In this document: positions 1-10,729 of the stretch, piece after piece
Position numbering within the stretch: the stretch's first letter is position 1
How the letters are laid out: the number at the start of each line of letters is the position of its first letter
Source of the DNA: Chlamydomonas sphaeroides
Lineage: Eukaryota; Chlorophyta; Chlorophyceae; Chlamydomonadales; Chlamydomonadaceae
Direction: 5' to 3'
Length of the DNA stretch: 34,388 nucleotides
NCBI GenBank assembly: GCA_001662425.1
Contig: BDDC01000232.1
Coordinates: forward strand, 32,194 to 66,581
Position numbers and translations under genes: made by a program
Notes under the pieces: model-generated
What the model was told of the DNA's origin: nothing
The model's database searches: none
What the model saw: only the letters and a program-made list of their open reading frames with translations

Positions 1-14
1 GCCCGCACTCTCAC

Positions 15-3000
15 ATGAAGTACTGCCGCATCAGCAGCAGCTGGCCCGCCACCTGAGCCACAGCCGCAGAGGCGCCTGCGGGCGACAAGGCGAGCCAGGT
101 GAGTGCGCTGCGGCTGATAAGAGGGACGTCTGCCGGTTGCAGGCTGCTGCGCGTGCAGCTCGAGGTCATAGGCATACCCTGGTCGACGCGAGACGCGGCG
201 GAGCATGTGCTGCCTGCAGCCATCCATCCGGGGCGGGGTAAGATGCATGAGGAGCATACCAGCAAACGGGTGTCCAGATTTCCGCAGCGGCATCGCTTAA
301 TCTGGCTGAACGTGGCAGCCTCATCTCACTGTTGATGCCGGCAGGGGCGCCCGCCGTTGCACTAGCAGAGGTGATGCGTTGGCCTGTATGTCCACAACCA
401 GGGGCGGAACCAAGCAACGGCATTGGAGTGTCGTCAGCAATATGACGGGGCTGCCATCGCCCGGGAGAGCAGGGCCCGCCACGGGATGTAAGGGACAACC
501 AAGGCCTCTGCCTCCGTCGCTGTGCCGAGGGCCCCGCACCATCCCTGGCGAGGCGTACCTGGAGCGACGATATCTGCGGCACGTGTGCACGCAAGCAGCA
601 GGGGAGGTAAACATGCTTTCGCATTTTCTTTTGCAGCTTGACAGATTCCCCGCCAGAGCATCGAAACACCTTCCCCGCCCAGACGTCGTCAAAGCAGCAA
701 ACCATGTGGCGGGCTGCACACGCACACATTCCCAATGCGGCATGCCTACTGCTGCCGTACGTGTTCTGCAGCCCCTTGTCCGGTGGACCCGGGGCCTCGA
801 CATCCCGACCTCGCTCGTATGCAAAGGCAGCAACGCTTGCTGGGCAAACACACTAGAAAGCAGCAGCAGCAGCACCTGGCTTGATGCGGCCGTCCGCCGC
901 CGTGGGCCCATAGCCCGAGAATACCGCAATGTTGTTGGGGCTGGCGGGCGGCAGCTCCGGCGGCTGCGCGTGGGCGAGGTGGAGGGCGCTGCCGGCGGTC
1001 GCCAGGATGGCCGCGAGGCGCGTGCCCACGTTCTGAGAGGGTGAGGCGCACGCAGGCAAGGACGGGCGGAAGGTAGGCGGGTGTCGTGTCATGGCGCACA
1101 CGAGGCAACGAACGGGACATCGCTGCATATGCTTGCAAGATGAATCTCGATGCTTGCCCATTGCAGCAGTGGACGGCACTACTCCAGTGTCGGCTTCACG
1201 TGCGTTACAAAGGGGCCAAAGTATAGGAAGCAAGCTCACCCGGTTCACGTAGGCGTAGAGCAGGTCGGCGGTTGTGGTGGGGATGGTAGCGGCGGTGGGG
1301 AAGACTGTGCCGCTGTGGATGAAAATCGCGCCTGTAGCCCCAGTTGTGATGATACGGTTTGCTCTGGTTGCGATGGTGCAGCTCACGGCCGTCGTGTTGA
1401 CCAGGACCACGAAGCCACTATACGACCCGGTCAGGGCCGTACAGGCGTCCGAGGGGCTGGCCCACACAATGCTGAGCCGTTTCTGGGGCTGCGCGGGATG
1501 CAGGGTAGCCATGGTCGCCTTTTCAATGTTAGTAGTGTCTAAGTCAACACATGATGTAGACAAGGCTCGCTCTCCCGCCGACTCCAAGACCGGGACTACA
1601 CACGACGGACTGTAGGGGGCCATCCATGGCCGCGTGGGTAGCTATCAGGCCGCCCCCATAAAGCTCGTAGCTTGGTCGGATGCCCCCGCCTAGCTGACTC
1701 GCTTCCGCTACTTCCGCTCCCTGCTTGGCGCGCGCTCACCGTGCTGCGGGCTGCGTCCGCCCAGGCGCTGAAGTTGGAGCCGACTCCCACATGGAGCTGC
1801 GGCGGCAGGGGCCGCATGAACGGTGAGGAGGGAGATGGATGGAGAGGCACATGAAGGGAGTGCGCTTGGGCACCGTCAGCGCTTTGCTTGCTGCTGGCTT
1901 GGGCGGCGCGTCATAACACAGCAGATGGACGCATGTGCCGCGCGCACACTGCGGCCTTACCCTTCCCTTCCTCCCTCCCTCCCAACCTCTCGCCGTCCCT
2001 CCTATCCCGCCCGCCAGGCCCCTCACCGGGAACTGCTCCACGCCGCTCCCCCCGGACACGGTGTATCGGAACATGAGCAGCTGCATGTCCCCAAACACAT
2101 CAATGCCCTCGGCCGTGCTCATCGACGCGCCAACAGTGAGGACATTCTGAAGGGGTAATGCACGAGGGCATCAGAGGAAGATACAAGGTGTGCATTAGAC
2201 CGCATCGGATCGTGTCTAGCAGACCCCCTTTCACGGCCAGTGGCTGGTGCCCTCCGTACTCTTGCCCACACCTTGGCCTCGCCGTTCTGCGAAATCGTGG
2301 ACGCCATCTCCAGGTCCCGACCTGGCGCCAAGGGCACCGGGAGTTGGGTGGCATAGGCAGCAGGGTGCGGCCACCGGCTGTGCCCTTCGCTCAATGTGCA
2401 ATGAGCTTGCGTGCGGGTGTGGACTCTGCCCCGGCTGCGGCCCCCGCACCGTTGTTGGATGCGGACACGACGCTGAGCCATTGCGGGTTGCGCCAGGCGA
2501 AGCCATCGTACGCCGTCATTGCCGTGCTGTAAGCGCCAGTGGCCAAAGCGGGGACACTCCACGCATCGGCTCCAATGCGCGCTGCCGCAAGGTGGTACTG
2601 CGCGGCGGCAGCAGCGACGGCGGCTCGTCAGCGCGTCACTATCTGTCGCGTCGGCAATGCCCCAGCCGCGGCCTAGCAAGAGGTATCCCCCGGTCCGCAT
2701 GCGCTGCGACATGCGTGTATGTGGTGGGTGGGAGGGTGGGGCAGCCCCGCTTTGTGTGCAGCATGCACCGCCGTCGTCTCACATTCAAAAAATAGGCTTG
2801 CCTGCGTGCATGGGCGTACGTGGAGGGAGGGCATGGCCAACGGAACGGCATTTGCGTTTCGCTCCCTCATTATGCAACGACGTGCTGTACATATCAAAGC
2901 ACGGCTGCTAACGCGCGCTTCCAAGCCTAACTGCAGCCCTCGCGCTAGCTCACGCATCGTAGTTGAGGGTAGTGAGCAGCCGCTCCAGCGTTCCGTTGGC

Positions 3001-5785
3001 CAGGCCGGCGTCCCACACACTGACTCTCGCCATGGGCGCGGCGCCCGTTGTGGTGGTCCGCTGGAAATCTGCGTCGCCGTCACCAGCCACACCCACAGCG
3101 CTCGCCGCGATGAAGGTACCTGGCAAGCATGTGGCCGGCGGCGGTCAGTGCCACGCTGTCGTCAAGTCCTATCACACGCGCTCTCCTAGGAGGCATTTCT
3201 CAACGGCACCCACGAAATCAGCCCCGTGCAGTCATCTGCATGCAAGTGCGTGGCGCATCCGCGGATGCTCACCGTGACCCTCGGCGGCGTCACCAAAGTC
3301 AGCCTGTAAGCCTGCGGGGTGCGATGCGGCGCCACCAACACGGCCAGTGGCCCACGTCAAGTGTGGCGCCGATTGCATCAGACACAACGTAGACCCCAAC
3401 AATGTGCCCTCGCTCACAAGCCCGCCCAGCGTTGCCAGCGAGCGTGCACGCATGACGTTGCGGCCCATGCCGCACAGCGCGCATCGTTATACTTGGTAGA
3501 TAGACGACTCGCAGCGCCCGGTTGCGCCAAGCAAGTGCACATGCCACGTGCACACGCGCGCACCGTGCGTGCGTGCGTGGATGCAGCTCCCCTTGACTTC
3601 CTTTGCTCGCTCGTTGTGGACTGCTGGACCCGCAGACCAAAGCATGCAATGTCGTTCCCGCTCACGTGTTGTGTACTGCACGACCTTGCGGTGGGACGCC
3701 GAGCGGGTGCGGAAGCGCTGTACCGTGGTCGTGGTGGTGGTTGCATCGAACGTCAGGCTTCTGTTGAACTCGAAAGGAGGCAGGCGGTCGTCCACAAACA
3801 GGCAGTGCCCTGCGGTGCGAAGCGCAGCGGCAAGCAGAGGAGCCCGCCCATGATGATGAGCAGCCCGTCGCTTTATTTGGCCGTGAGGGCTGCTGCTGCT
3901 GCGGCGGCTGTTGCTGGTTTGCACGGCTTGCTTGTACGACAAGTTGTACAAGTTGCAGGCGTGCGTGCCATGCCAGCGGCATGCCGTCCATAGTGACAAA
4001 GGCCTGCTCGTAAAATGCCTTCTGCCGGAAGCAATGTAAACGCACACGGATGGGTACGGATGGGAACAGCGCCGAGGCCAACCCGCCCATTGGCCCTGCT
4101 GCCCACGGCACAGCCGAGCTTAGCGCCGCCTCGCTCTCCATAGCTAGATCAGCCGCCCACAACTCACCCACGTCTATCCCCGTGTCTGTGACGCCCAAGA
4201 TCTGTGGGCCAACGGCACCAGACGGTCGGGGCACCGCAGGAGCGTTAGATAAGAGCACATGTCACCTTTTGTTCAGGCGTACGTCGAGCAGCCATCACAT
4301 GATCGATGTGACATAACATGACATGACATGACACAAGCTAGCTAGCGCGCTAGCGCGCCTCCTTTTCATCAGGCTCTCCAGTGCGTGCTGTGCGTACGGC
4401 ACGTACGGCGGCATCGATGACCCACCTGCTGGTTTCCCATCAGGCCCGCTTGCCAGTACGGCAGCAGCTGGCTGGTGGGGTTGTTAAACTGTTGCGCGCT
4501 CAGGACTCCTGCAGGCCGCGAGAGGTAGGCGCGAGGGCAGGTCCCGCGGGGCATCAACCATCAACCAGGCTGGCAGCAACTGCGCACGCCAGCAGGTGGC
4601 TAGACATTGGCTTGATGAGCAGGTCTTTCCGTTGCGGAGGCAGGAGGGCAGGGCGAAGGCGGCGGGGGCCTTAATGGCGGGCTGGGCATGCGATAACTGC
4701 GCAGGCTCCTAGCTTTGTGTGCGTTGCACACCACGCACGGCCGCCAGGCCGCTGCCCTCACCGTACTGCAGCATGGTCTGGGCCACTGCATTGTCCGTCT
4801 GGGCGCGCGGTATGGGGTCGACACGCACGGTCTCCGGCTGTCCTGCGGCCCAGGCCAGGCCGGCGTCCAGGTGCTGCGTGTGGCAGTACGGCACAGGGGC
4901 GGCGGGGGGCGGGGAGCGGGAGAGGCGGGGGTCAGGAGCGAGCATTTGGGGGGCGGGCACGTTGGCACGATTCTAACGCAGAGTGGCGAGGGCCCGCATA
5001 GGCTTGTGCCAACGAAGATAACGCGATCAAGCCCCAATCGCTTCCCGGGGCCATTCAACGGCGAGCAGCCGCCACAACCGACCCACCTCCTCGCACAGGT
5101 GCAGCTGCACTTCGGGCGACGGCCCCCCGTGCAGGCCGTGTGTCACAGTGACTCGCGGCCAGCATGCCTCGCGCTCGTCGTACAGCCCGAGCGCCACGCC
5201 CATCCGAGCTGGCCATGCGCCCGTGAGCAGCTCCCTCTCTCCGGCTGGCAGCGCAGGGTCGAGCGTGACCGCGCCCGCAAACAGCAGCAAGGCTGCATCA
5301 TGGCCACCGGGCCCTGATCCATTACTGTCACCGCCACAGAGATATGGCGCCTGCTGGGAGGCCAGGACGCAACCGCTGCCTGTGCCCGCCTCCTTGTGGG
5401 CTATCGGTTGCGTGTCCTGGGCCGGAGCAGGTTTGCCTTGGGCCACACACGTGCGGTGCAGCGGCTGACAGGAAGAGAGTGCCGGCGGTGTAAAGCCTTG
5501 CCTGCAAATGCAGGGCGAGATGCACGCACACGCACACCGTACTCGCGAAAGTGAGCATGGTGCTACCCGCACAACACGGGCACCATCAAGCCCAACGGGG
5601 CCTCACGTCAAGACTCACCGGGTGTCGGATGTAGGCAGAATCTGACTGGCATCGCCCACGGTGTGCATGGCGTGAGCTTCAGCCGTGACAGCCACCATCA
5701 GCAGTGTAAGAGCGGCAGCGCAGGCGCCATCCTTGAGGCAGGAGGCCGTGAGGGGCCGCTGCCGGCCGCGCATACCTCCCGGCAT
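15..5785 (-). CDS. Secreted subtilisin-like serine protease (peptidase S8), C-terminus beyond window
   Basis: A predicted secreted endopeptidase. Exons from the 5' end are 5785-5619, 5501-5087, 4873-4762, 4508-4426, 4201-4168, 3809-3666, 3311-3273, 3119-2956, 2597-2450, 2321-2272, 2146-2027, 1796-1740, 1488-1240, 1032-876, 573-559, 383-330, 213-178 and 75-15. About 701 residues are visible. Residues 1-40 look like a signal peptide (basic RGRQR, hydrophobic AAALTLLMVAVTA, then EAHA). The catalytic Asp lies in VTDTGIDVG (about 265), His in EGHGTF (about 331), the oxyanion Asn in SASNN (about 434) and Ser in QGASAAVA (about 684). A PA-like insert lies in 1488-1240, and GPTAADGRIKP-DIVAPG precedes the Ser exon. 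HRKVVQYT after the Asp motif resembles Dictyostelium Tag-type S8 proteases. Phases agree at every junction except 3119/2597, which needs a GC donor. The start is uncertain: Met at 5773 or 5881 is also in frame. Family is firm; the substrate is unknown. Confidence 0.88.
4311..4354. repeat. ACATG microsatellite and perfect palindrome in protease intron
   Basis: Three ACATG-like units (ACATAACATGACATGACATG) are followed by the perfect 14-base palindrome GCTAGCGCGCTAGC at 4341-4354. CACAT/ATGTG arms lie just before, at about 4296-4310. All of this is within the intron 4202-4425. Confidence 0.9.
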
Positions 5786-8700
5786 GTGTTGTCTTGCAGG
5801 GATAGGGCAAGGGACAGCAGCAGGTACATACACGGAGGGCGGCGGGGCTCGACACACACGAATGGCATGTGTGGCTGGCACGGCTGCGGCATCGAGGTCG
5901 CTCAGCGGTCGAGGAAACCCTTGCGTGAATCACATCAGGCCATGCAGCTGTGCCTCTTGCCACCATAGGTTGCGGTCAGGTAAAGACGCAGTGAACGAAA
6001 GTCGCATGAAGCAGGCTGCTGACCTCAACAACAGCAGCGTGCCGCCGAGGAGCACTCGCTTTAGCAGTTCAGCGGGTTGCTAAACGGCATGCATCCCGGG
6101 GTTCGGGGTTGCAGGTGGCAAGAACAAAATCGTCGAGACCGCCGTATAAGGCCGACTGCCGATGCGACGCTAGCTTGGATATAATGACGACTATCGGTAG
6201 TGCTGTGTTGTTCTGCTCAGGCTCAAGAGCAGACTGACAGTTGAAGTGCTGGCTCTCCCGCCCGCGAGCAAGCGACCAAGTCGAAAGACGAGTTCTTTGC
6301 CTAGAGTTATTTAGATGCCTAAGAGACTGCTGCAGTATGACTGCACTTGGAATGCGATTGATGTACAAAGATTCTCACTCTTCGACGCTTGAGAGCATGC
6401 TGCCTCATACGTGCTTGCTAAAGCTATTACTGACGCATAGTTGCTCGAAAGTTACAAGTAAAAGGATGGAGCACAAAAGTGCAAATTAACCTGAGAACAA
6501 CATGACTCAATCCGTGTTGGATGCAGTAGACTGACGCTGGCATCCTGTGTGTGCGTAGCAATCGAGTGCGCCGGCGCCGCCGAGTAACACACATACAGTA
6601 GGGCAGACTGAGAAGTCTGACTCCGGGATGGAGAACCCCATATGACGGTCCCGGCTGCAAATGACGGCCCCGGCTGCGTCTCGAATCCTCGATGCGCTGT
6701 CATGTCAGAGCGGTACATAGCCGGACTCACAGCAGGTGGCTTTCACCAAAGCTGAAGTTCTGCGTTTCTACTGGGCTAGGGGGTGCCTCATAAGTGCTGT
6801 CGATCAGGGGGAGCGCGTGCGCGTGGGGGCACTCAGTGCTGGACGGCTCGCCAAACGCGAACGCTTCACAGACCCTGCAGGACACACGCCCCGCGCAACG
6901 TGGTGGAACAGCGCGCTCCCCGCAAGTCGTGGCCCTGGGAAACTGATAGAGCAGAACCCTGGCCAAGCACGGTCTGGGACGAGGCGACAAGCAGAGGCAG
7001 ACACGCCCACCAGCACACAGACGCTGGGCCACCAGCCCGCAGCAGCACGGAGCGAACGGAGTTTATGTCGTGCTGAGATGCGCGTTGCACACTTTTGATC
7101 TGGCGCAACCGGCGGCCCTACCGCAAACCTTCTGCAGCGCGCTCGTGTCCCTGGCGTACGTACGATGCAGGCAGGCGCAGGAGGCGCCTCCTGGGCAGGC
7201 GTACAGGCAGGCTCAGCATCGAATCCTGGCACATGCAATCAGCCTGCTCCGGAGCTCGTTGCCCAGCTCTTGACGCGGCCGCCCGCTCGCGTGCCGCCGC
7301 TTGTCCGGAGCTCAGCCTAGCGCGCAGCCTGCCGAGTATCGACCCCTGCTCGCGGCCCTGCTTAGCGGTGTATGTGCCCTCGCGTGCTTGGGATGACTCA
7401 GGCCGCGCCGAAGGCGCGGCTGAGGACGAGCCACATGGGGCGGGCGCTGGAGACGCGTCCCGGATGAGGAAAGGGCAAATCGCCCAACCGCAGGGCCCTC
7501 ACCACTCGACGCCTGTATGCGGTGGGCTCCGCCCCTGCGCGACGCGTTGCTGCTTGGGAACACGGCCCCTGCATCTGGCGGCGTGCAGTGGCCGGAACCG
7601 AACCCGGGGTCACAACACGAGATGCATGGGCCGTCAGTCGGGCACGGCGCCGCGCAAGAACATCAATGGCAACAACCTGCCTTCCCACTGCTGGCTGGCT
7701 TTACAGGGTGGTCGCCACACCGGGACCCGGCCGCCGCAGCCGCCGGCGCGCTGGCCGCCCGGTTACACAGGGTGCAGGGCTCGACCCCGCCATCACCTCT
7801 GCCGCGGACGCCCGCAACCTGCTAGCGATGGGGGCGCTGTGCCGCCGCCCAGCGGAGAGCCCAGTCACGCTACAGCCCCTGGCGCCTGCTCGAGTCCAGC
7901 GCAGCCGCTCGGGGGGCCCACACATTCCCATCCTGCCTGGGATGCACTGGGTGATGTACATGGGGCCCGCACCCTCCAAAAACCCCCAGCCAAGCTGGAC
8001 ATCGCCTCCCGCTCGCCCACGAGGGCTGGGCGAGCCAGGGCCGTGCCCCCGTCCCCGCTCCTTCCCCTCGCCCGCCGGCGCGCTCACTCCTCCGCAGCTC
8101 CCACTCGCCTCCCACCCCAAGCCCCACAAGCGCCCAGCGCAGAAAGCGGCCGGCCACACGCTCCACCGCCACGCCGGGACGCTGCTCGCTGAACGTGTGT
8201 TCGTGCTCGCGTTGACGTCGTGCGTATCGCCATGCTGCCGTCGCCGTCAACACTGCCGCTTGCCGGACACCACAGGCACCCGCCAGTCGCATGCGCGTGT
8301 GGCACTATGTGGCTCCCGCGGCGCCACCGGTGCGCGCACCCCTCGCGGCCCGTGGCACCTCGGCCCCTGCCAGCCGGCATAGGGGATCACTTGTTGAACG
8401 GCCCTTGGCCCCTCGGCCCCTGCTAACCGGCATGGCGGATCACTTGTTGAAGTGCATGGCAAAGTACCTGCGGGGTTCGGGGTCAGACATGGGTGCATAG
8501 GTCAGAGGCACGGGAAAGATAGCAAGTGGCAGGAGAAAGTCACGCAACGGGGCGGCGACGGGACCAAGCGCAGCCACGCATACCCTGTGTCTTAGGCGCG
8601 CAGTTCTTGGCGCGCCGCTATCAGGCGCCCCTTCTGTCAAGCCGAGCCAGCCGCGGGACCATTATTTTGCCCGTGTCGCGTCGGTGCACAGCCCCGGCCC

Positions 8701-8807
8701 ATTAGACAGCAGCTAGCCTGCCATCCGCCGAACGTGCTACCCTTAGCGCTGACACTCTAGCTGCCCGGGGAGCACCGCACTCATCAGGTCGTCCCACGCC
8801 GCCCGCC
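5786..8807. other. Intergenic stretch between protease 5' end and cupin 3' end
   Basis: No gene is supported here. The first part (about 5950-6740) is less GC-rich than the rest and lies upstream of the protease, so it probably holds its 5' UTR and promoter; a TATA-like TTATAT on the minus strand lies near 6180. The rest is GC-rich with long open frames on both strands but no recognisable domain or consistent exon chain. TTACA (TGTAA on the minus strand) at 7701-7705 and 7763-7767 could end a long 3' UTR of the cupin gene. Short repeats occur at 6641-6677 and 8358-8451. Confidence 0.5.
8358..8451. repeat. Two-copy tandem repeat, 53-base period
   Basis: The 41-base segments at 8358-8398 and 8411-8451 are near-identical. 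Both start CCTCGGCCCCTGC and end GGATCACTTGTTGAA, and they differ at only a few positions. They lie downstream of the cupin stop codon, in possible 3' UTR. Confidence 0.85.
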
Positions 8808-10454
8808 TCACTTCTTGACGGGCTTGACGGTCTCCCAGGTGCCCTTGAAGCCGGCCGGCAGGATGAAGGCCTGCGCAGGCAGCGGAGGGGGGTTGGGTGC
8901 GCAGCGGCGACAGGGGCTCGGACACGGGTGTTCGTGACTGCCCCGACTAGCTCAGCTGTCCCTGGCCCTGGTTGCTCCAGGGCCTGCTGCATGGGTCTGC
9001 GCGCAGACGCAGGCGCTAGGCGGGCATTGGCAGCGCCTCGGCAGCGCCAAGGGCGAGCACAGGTGGCGCCAGCACGGCCGGCACCCGGCCGCATGGGGCT
9101 GTGGCCCTCTCCGCGGGGCCGACCTGGCCCTGGTCCAATGGATTGGACCGCCCCTGCGCTCCGTGCCGCTGCAGCCTAGCCCAACGGCCTAGCCCTCGTA
9201 GGCGGCAGCCGCGCGCCCTGTCTCCAGGGGCGCAGGTCGCCATACGGCCATGTCTTGCGCCAACACATCCTACGCTACCTCCACTTGGCACCCATGGCCA
9301 CACTGCAAACCCATCCGCAGCCCGGGGCAGCCGTCACTGGCCGGCCCAGGTACGCAGTATCCGAACTGCCGTACTCGTCAACTCAAACTATATGTTCAAT
9401 CATGTTAGGGCACAGCCGCCGCGCACCTGGCCGCCCACGTACGTCTCGCTGTTGCCGTCGGTGTCTGTGATCACCACCTGCGGCCGGGGGGAGCAGAGGG
9501 ACCGGCGGGTGGGACACGGCGATGGACTGCATGCGAGCGCGCTGCTGCTGCTGCGTCTCAGGCGCTGTCCGCCCCCTCCCCCCTCGCCAACCACTGCATG
9601 GATGCGGGCGGCCCGGGACACCCGCAGCATCAGCCAGCCGCGCAGCCCGCTGTGGCCCAGCCCCGCGCCTGGGCCGTGCGCTCCCTGACAATGGGTCCCT
9701 GGCGGCAGGCCGCACCTCGCCCTCGATGAGGATGCAGATCTCGTCGATGATGCCGCACTCAAAGTACTTCTTGCCGGGCTGTGGGTTGCGAGCAGGGGGC
9801 GGGGGGGCGCGGTGGAGGGGCACGCGGCGGCTGGCGCGGGAGGGCGGCGAGCGCAGCGTGTGGGCGCGCAGGGAGGAGAGCCCGGGCCGGCAGGGTGCGA
9901 GCGCGGGGCGGCCAGTGCGGCTAGAAGGGTGCGCTGCACTTGCACGCACTACCCGGCCGGCAACCCCAGGCCCAGGGCCCCAGGCGCCCGATGATGCGGC
10001 CCGTGGGTGTCGCCGGGACGACGGCAAGCGCTGTCCCGTCGCGTGTGAGCTTGGCCGTACGCGGGAGGCGCCCCGACCTTCAGCCAAAGCGCCTCAAAGA
10101 CTGGGCGTCACGGCCGTTGCCGTACTTACGGTCATCTCCCACAGGCCAGACTGCGTGCGAGGAAAGCACAAGGCAGGGGACGGGGTTCCGCGGGGCAGTG
10201 TGGGGGTTGGGGTGGGGGGGGCGGGCGGCAGAGCGCCGAACAGTGGGTGGAGTGGCATCGCTGGCCGCGGAGCAGGCGCGGCAGCCACATGCACTCCGCA
10301 TGCGTATGCGCACCTTAAAGTTATCATTTGCGTTCGTGTAGCAGAAGGACAGGGTCTCCGTCGGCGTGGTGCCATCGCGAGGGTTCTCGCAGGGGTACGT
10401 GGACGTGCTCTGGACGCTGGGTGGAGCCAGGCGCACACTCTTGATGCCGCTCAT
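8808..10454 (-). CDS. Small cupin-fold protein, DUF861/EutQ-like type
   Basis: A complete five-exon gene for a 112-residue protein. Exons are 10454-10314, 10150-10130 (21 bases, SGLWEMT), 9778-9716, 9477-9427 and 8870-8808 (TGA at 8810-8808). All introns are GT-AG and phase 0. The protein starts MSGIKSVRLAPPSV and has the cupin beta-barrel pattern of the DUF861 (Cupin_3) family: GLWEMTPGKKYFECGI (about 49-64), DEICILIEGEVVITD (about 65-79) and AFILPAGFKGTWETVKPVKK at the end. Members of this family include EutQ-like and ureidoglycine-aminohydrolase-like barrels, but many small single-domain members have no known function. The His ligands of metal-dependent cupins are absent: motif 1 has no HxH, and PAG is not followed by the usual His. 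The protein may therefore bind a ligand rather than catalyse. It has no evident targeting signal. It is head-to-head with the GNAT-like gene. Confidence 0.86.
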
Positions 10455-10729
10455 TTTTGTTGCTTGCGGTGGTGGATGTGATGGCTCGCGACTTGTGGCG
10501 TGGAGTGGGGCGTGTTGCTCTGCTCTGCTCTGGTAAGCACAGGCGACGATTACTATGTAGCGACGGACCGGCACTGGCGCGTGTGGGCAAAGCCCTGCGT
10601 AGACCACAACCAACCGTCTGCAATCCGCCCACGTGGGTGTAACGCCACAATGCCTGTCTCCACAGAGTTGCCAACGTTTCCTTAGGTCAGAGACAAAGTA
10701 GACATTCATTAGAACTCCAACTCAGCAAG
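10455..10729. promoter_or_regulatory. Shared upstream region of divergent cupin and GNAT genes
   Basis: Only about 275 bases separate the two start codons, which face away from each other. Both 5' UTRs and core promoters must lie here unless upstream noncoding exons exist. The region contains short TCTGC repeats near 10520-10535. No clear TATA box is visible. Co-regulation of the pair is an inference from spacing. Confidence 0.5.

Noticed and set aside
6660..6700. Possible tRNA T-arm (TCTCGAATCC)
   Set aside because: The flanking bases do not pair as a T stem and no matching D-arm or acceptor stem is found nearby; no tRNA gene is supported anywhere in the window.
7095..8192. A 365-codon open frame and an overlapping 286-codon frame on the plus strand
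   Set aside because: Composition is Arg/Pro/Ala/Gly-rich with no recognisable domain, and several overlapping frames are equally open. This is typical of GC-rich noncoding DNA.
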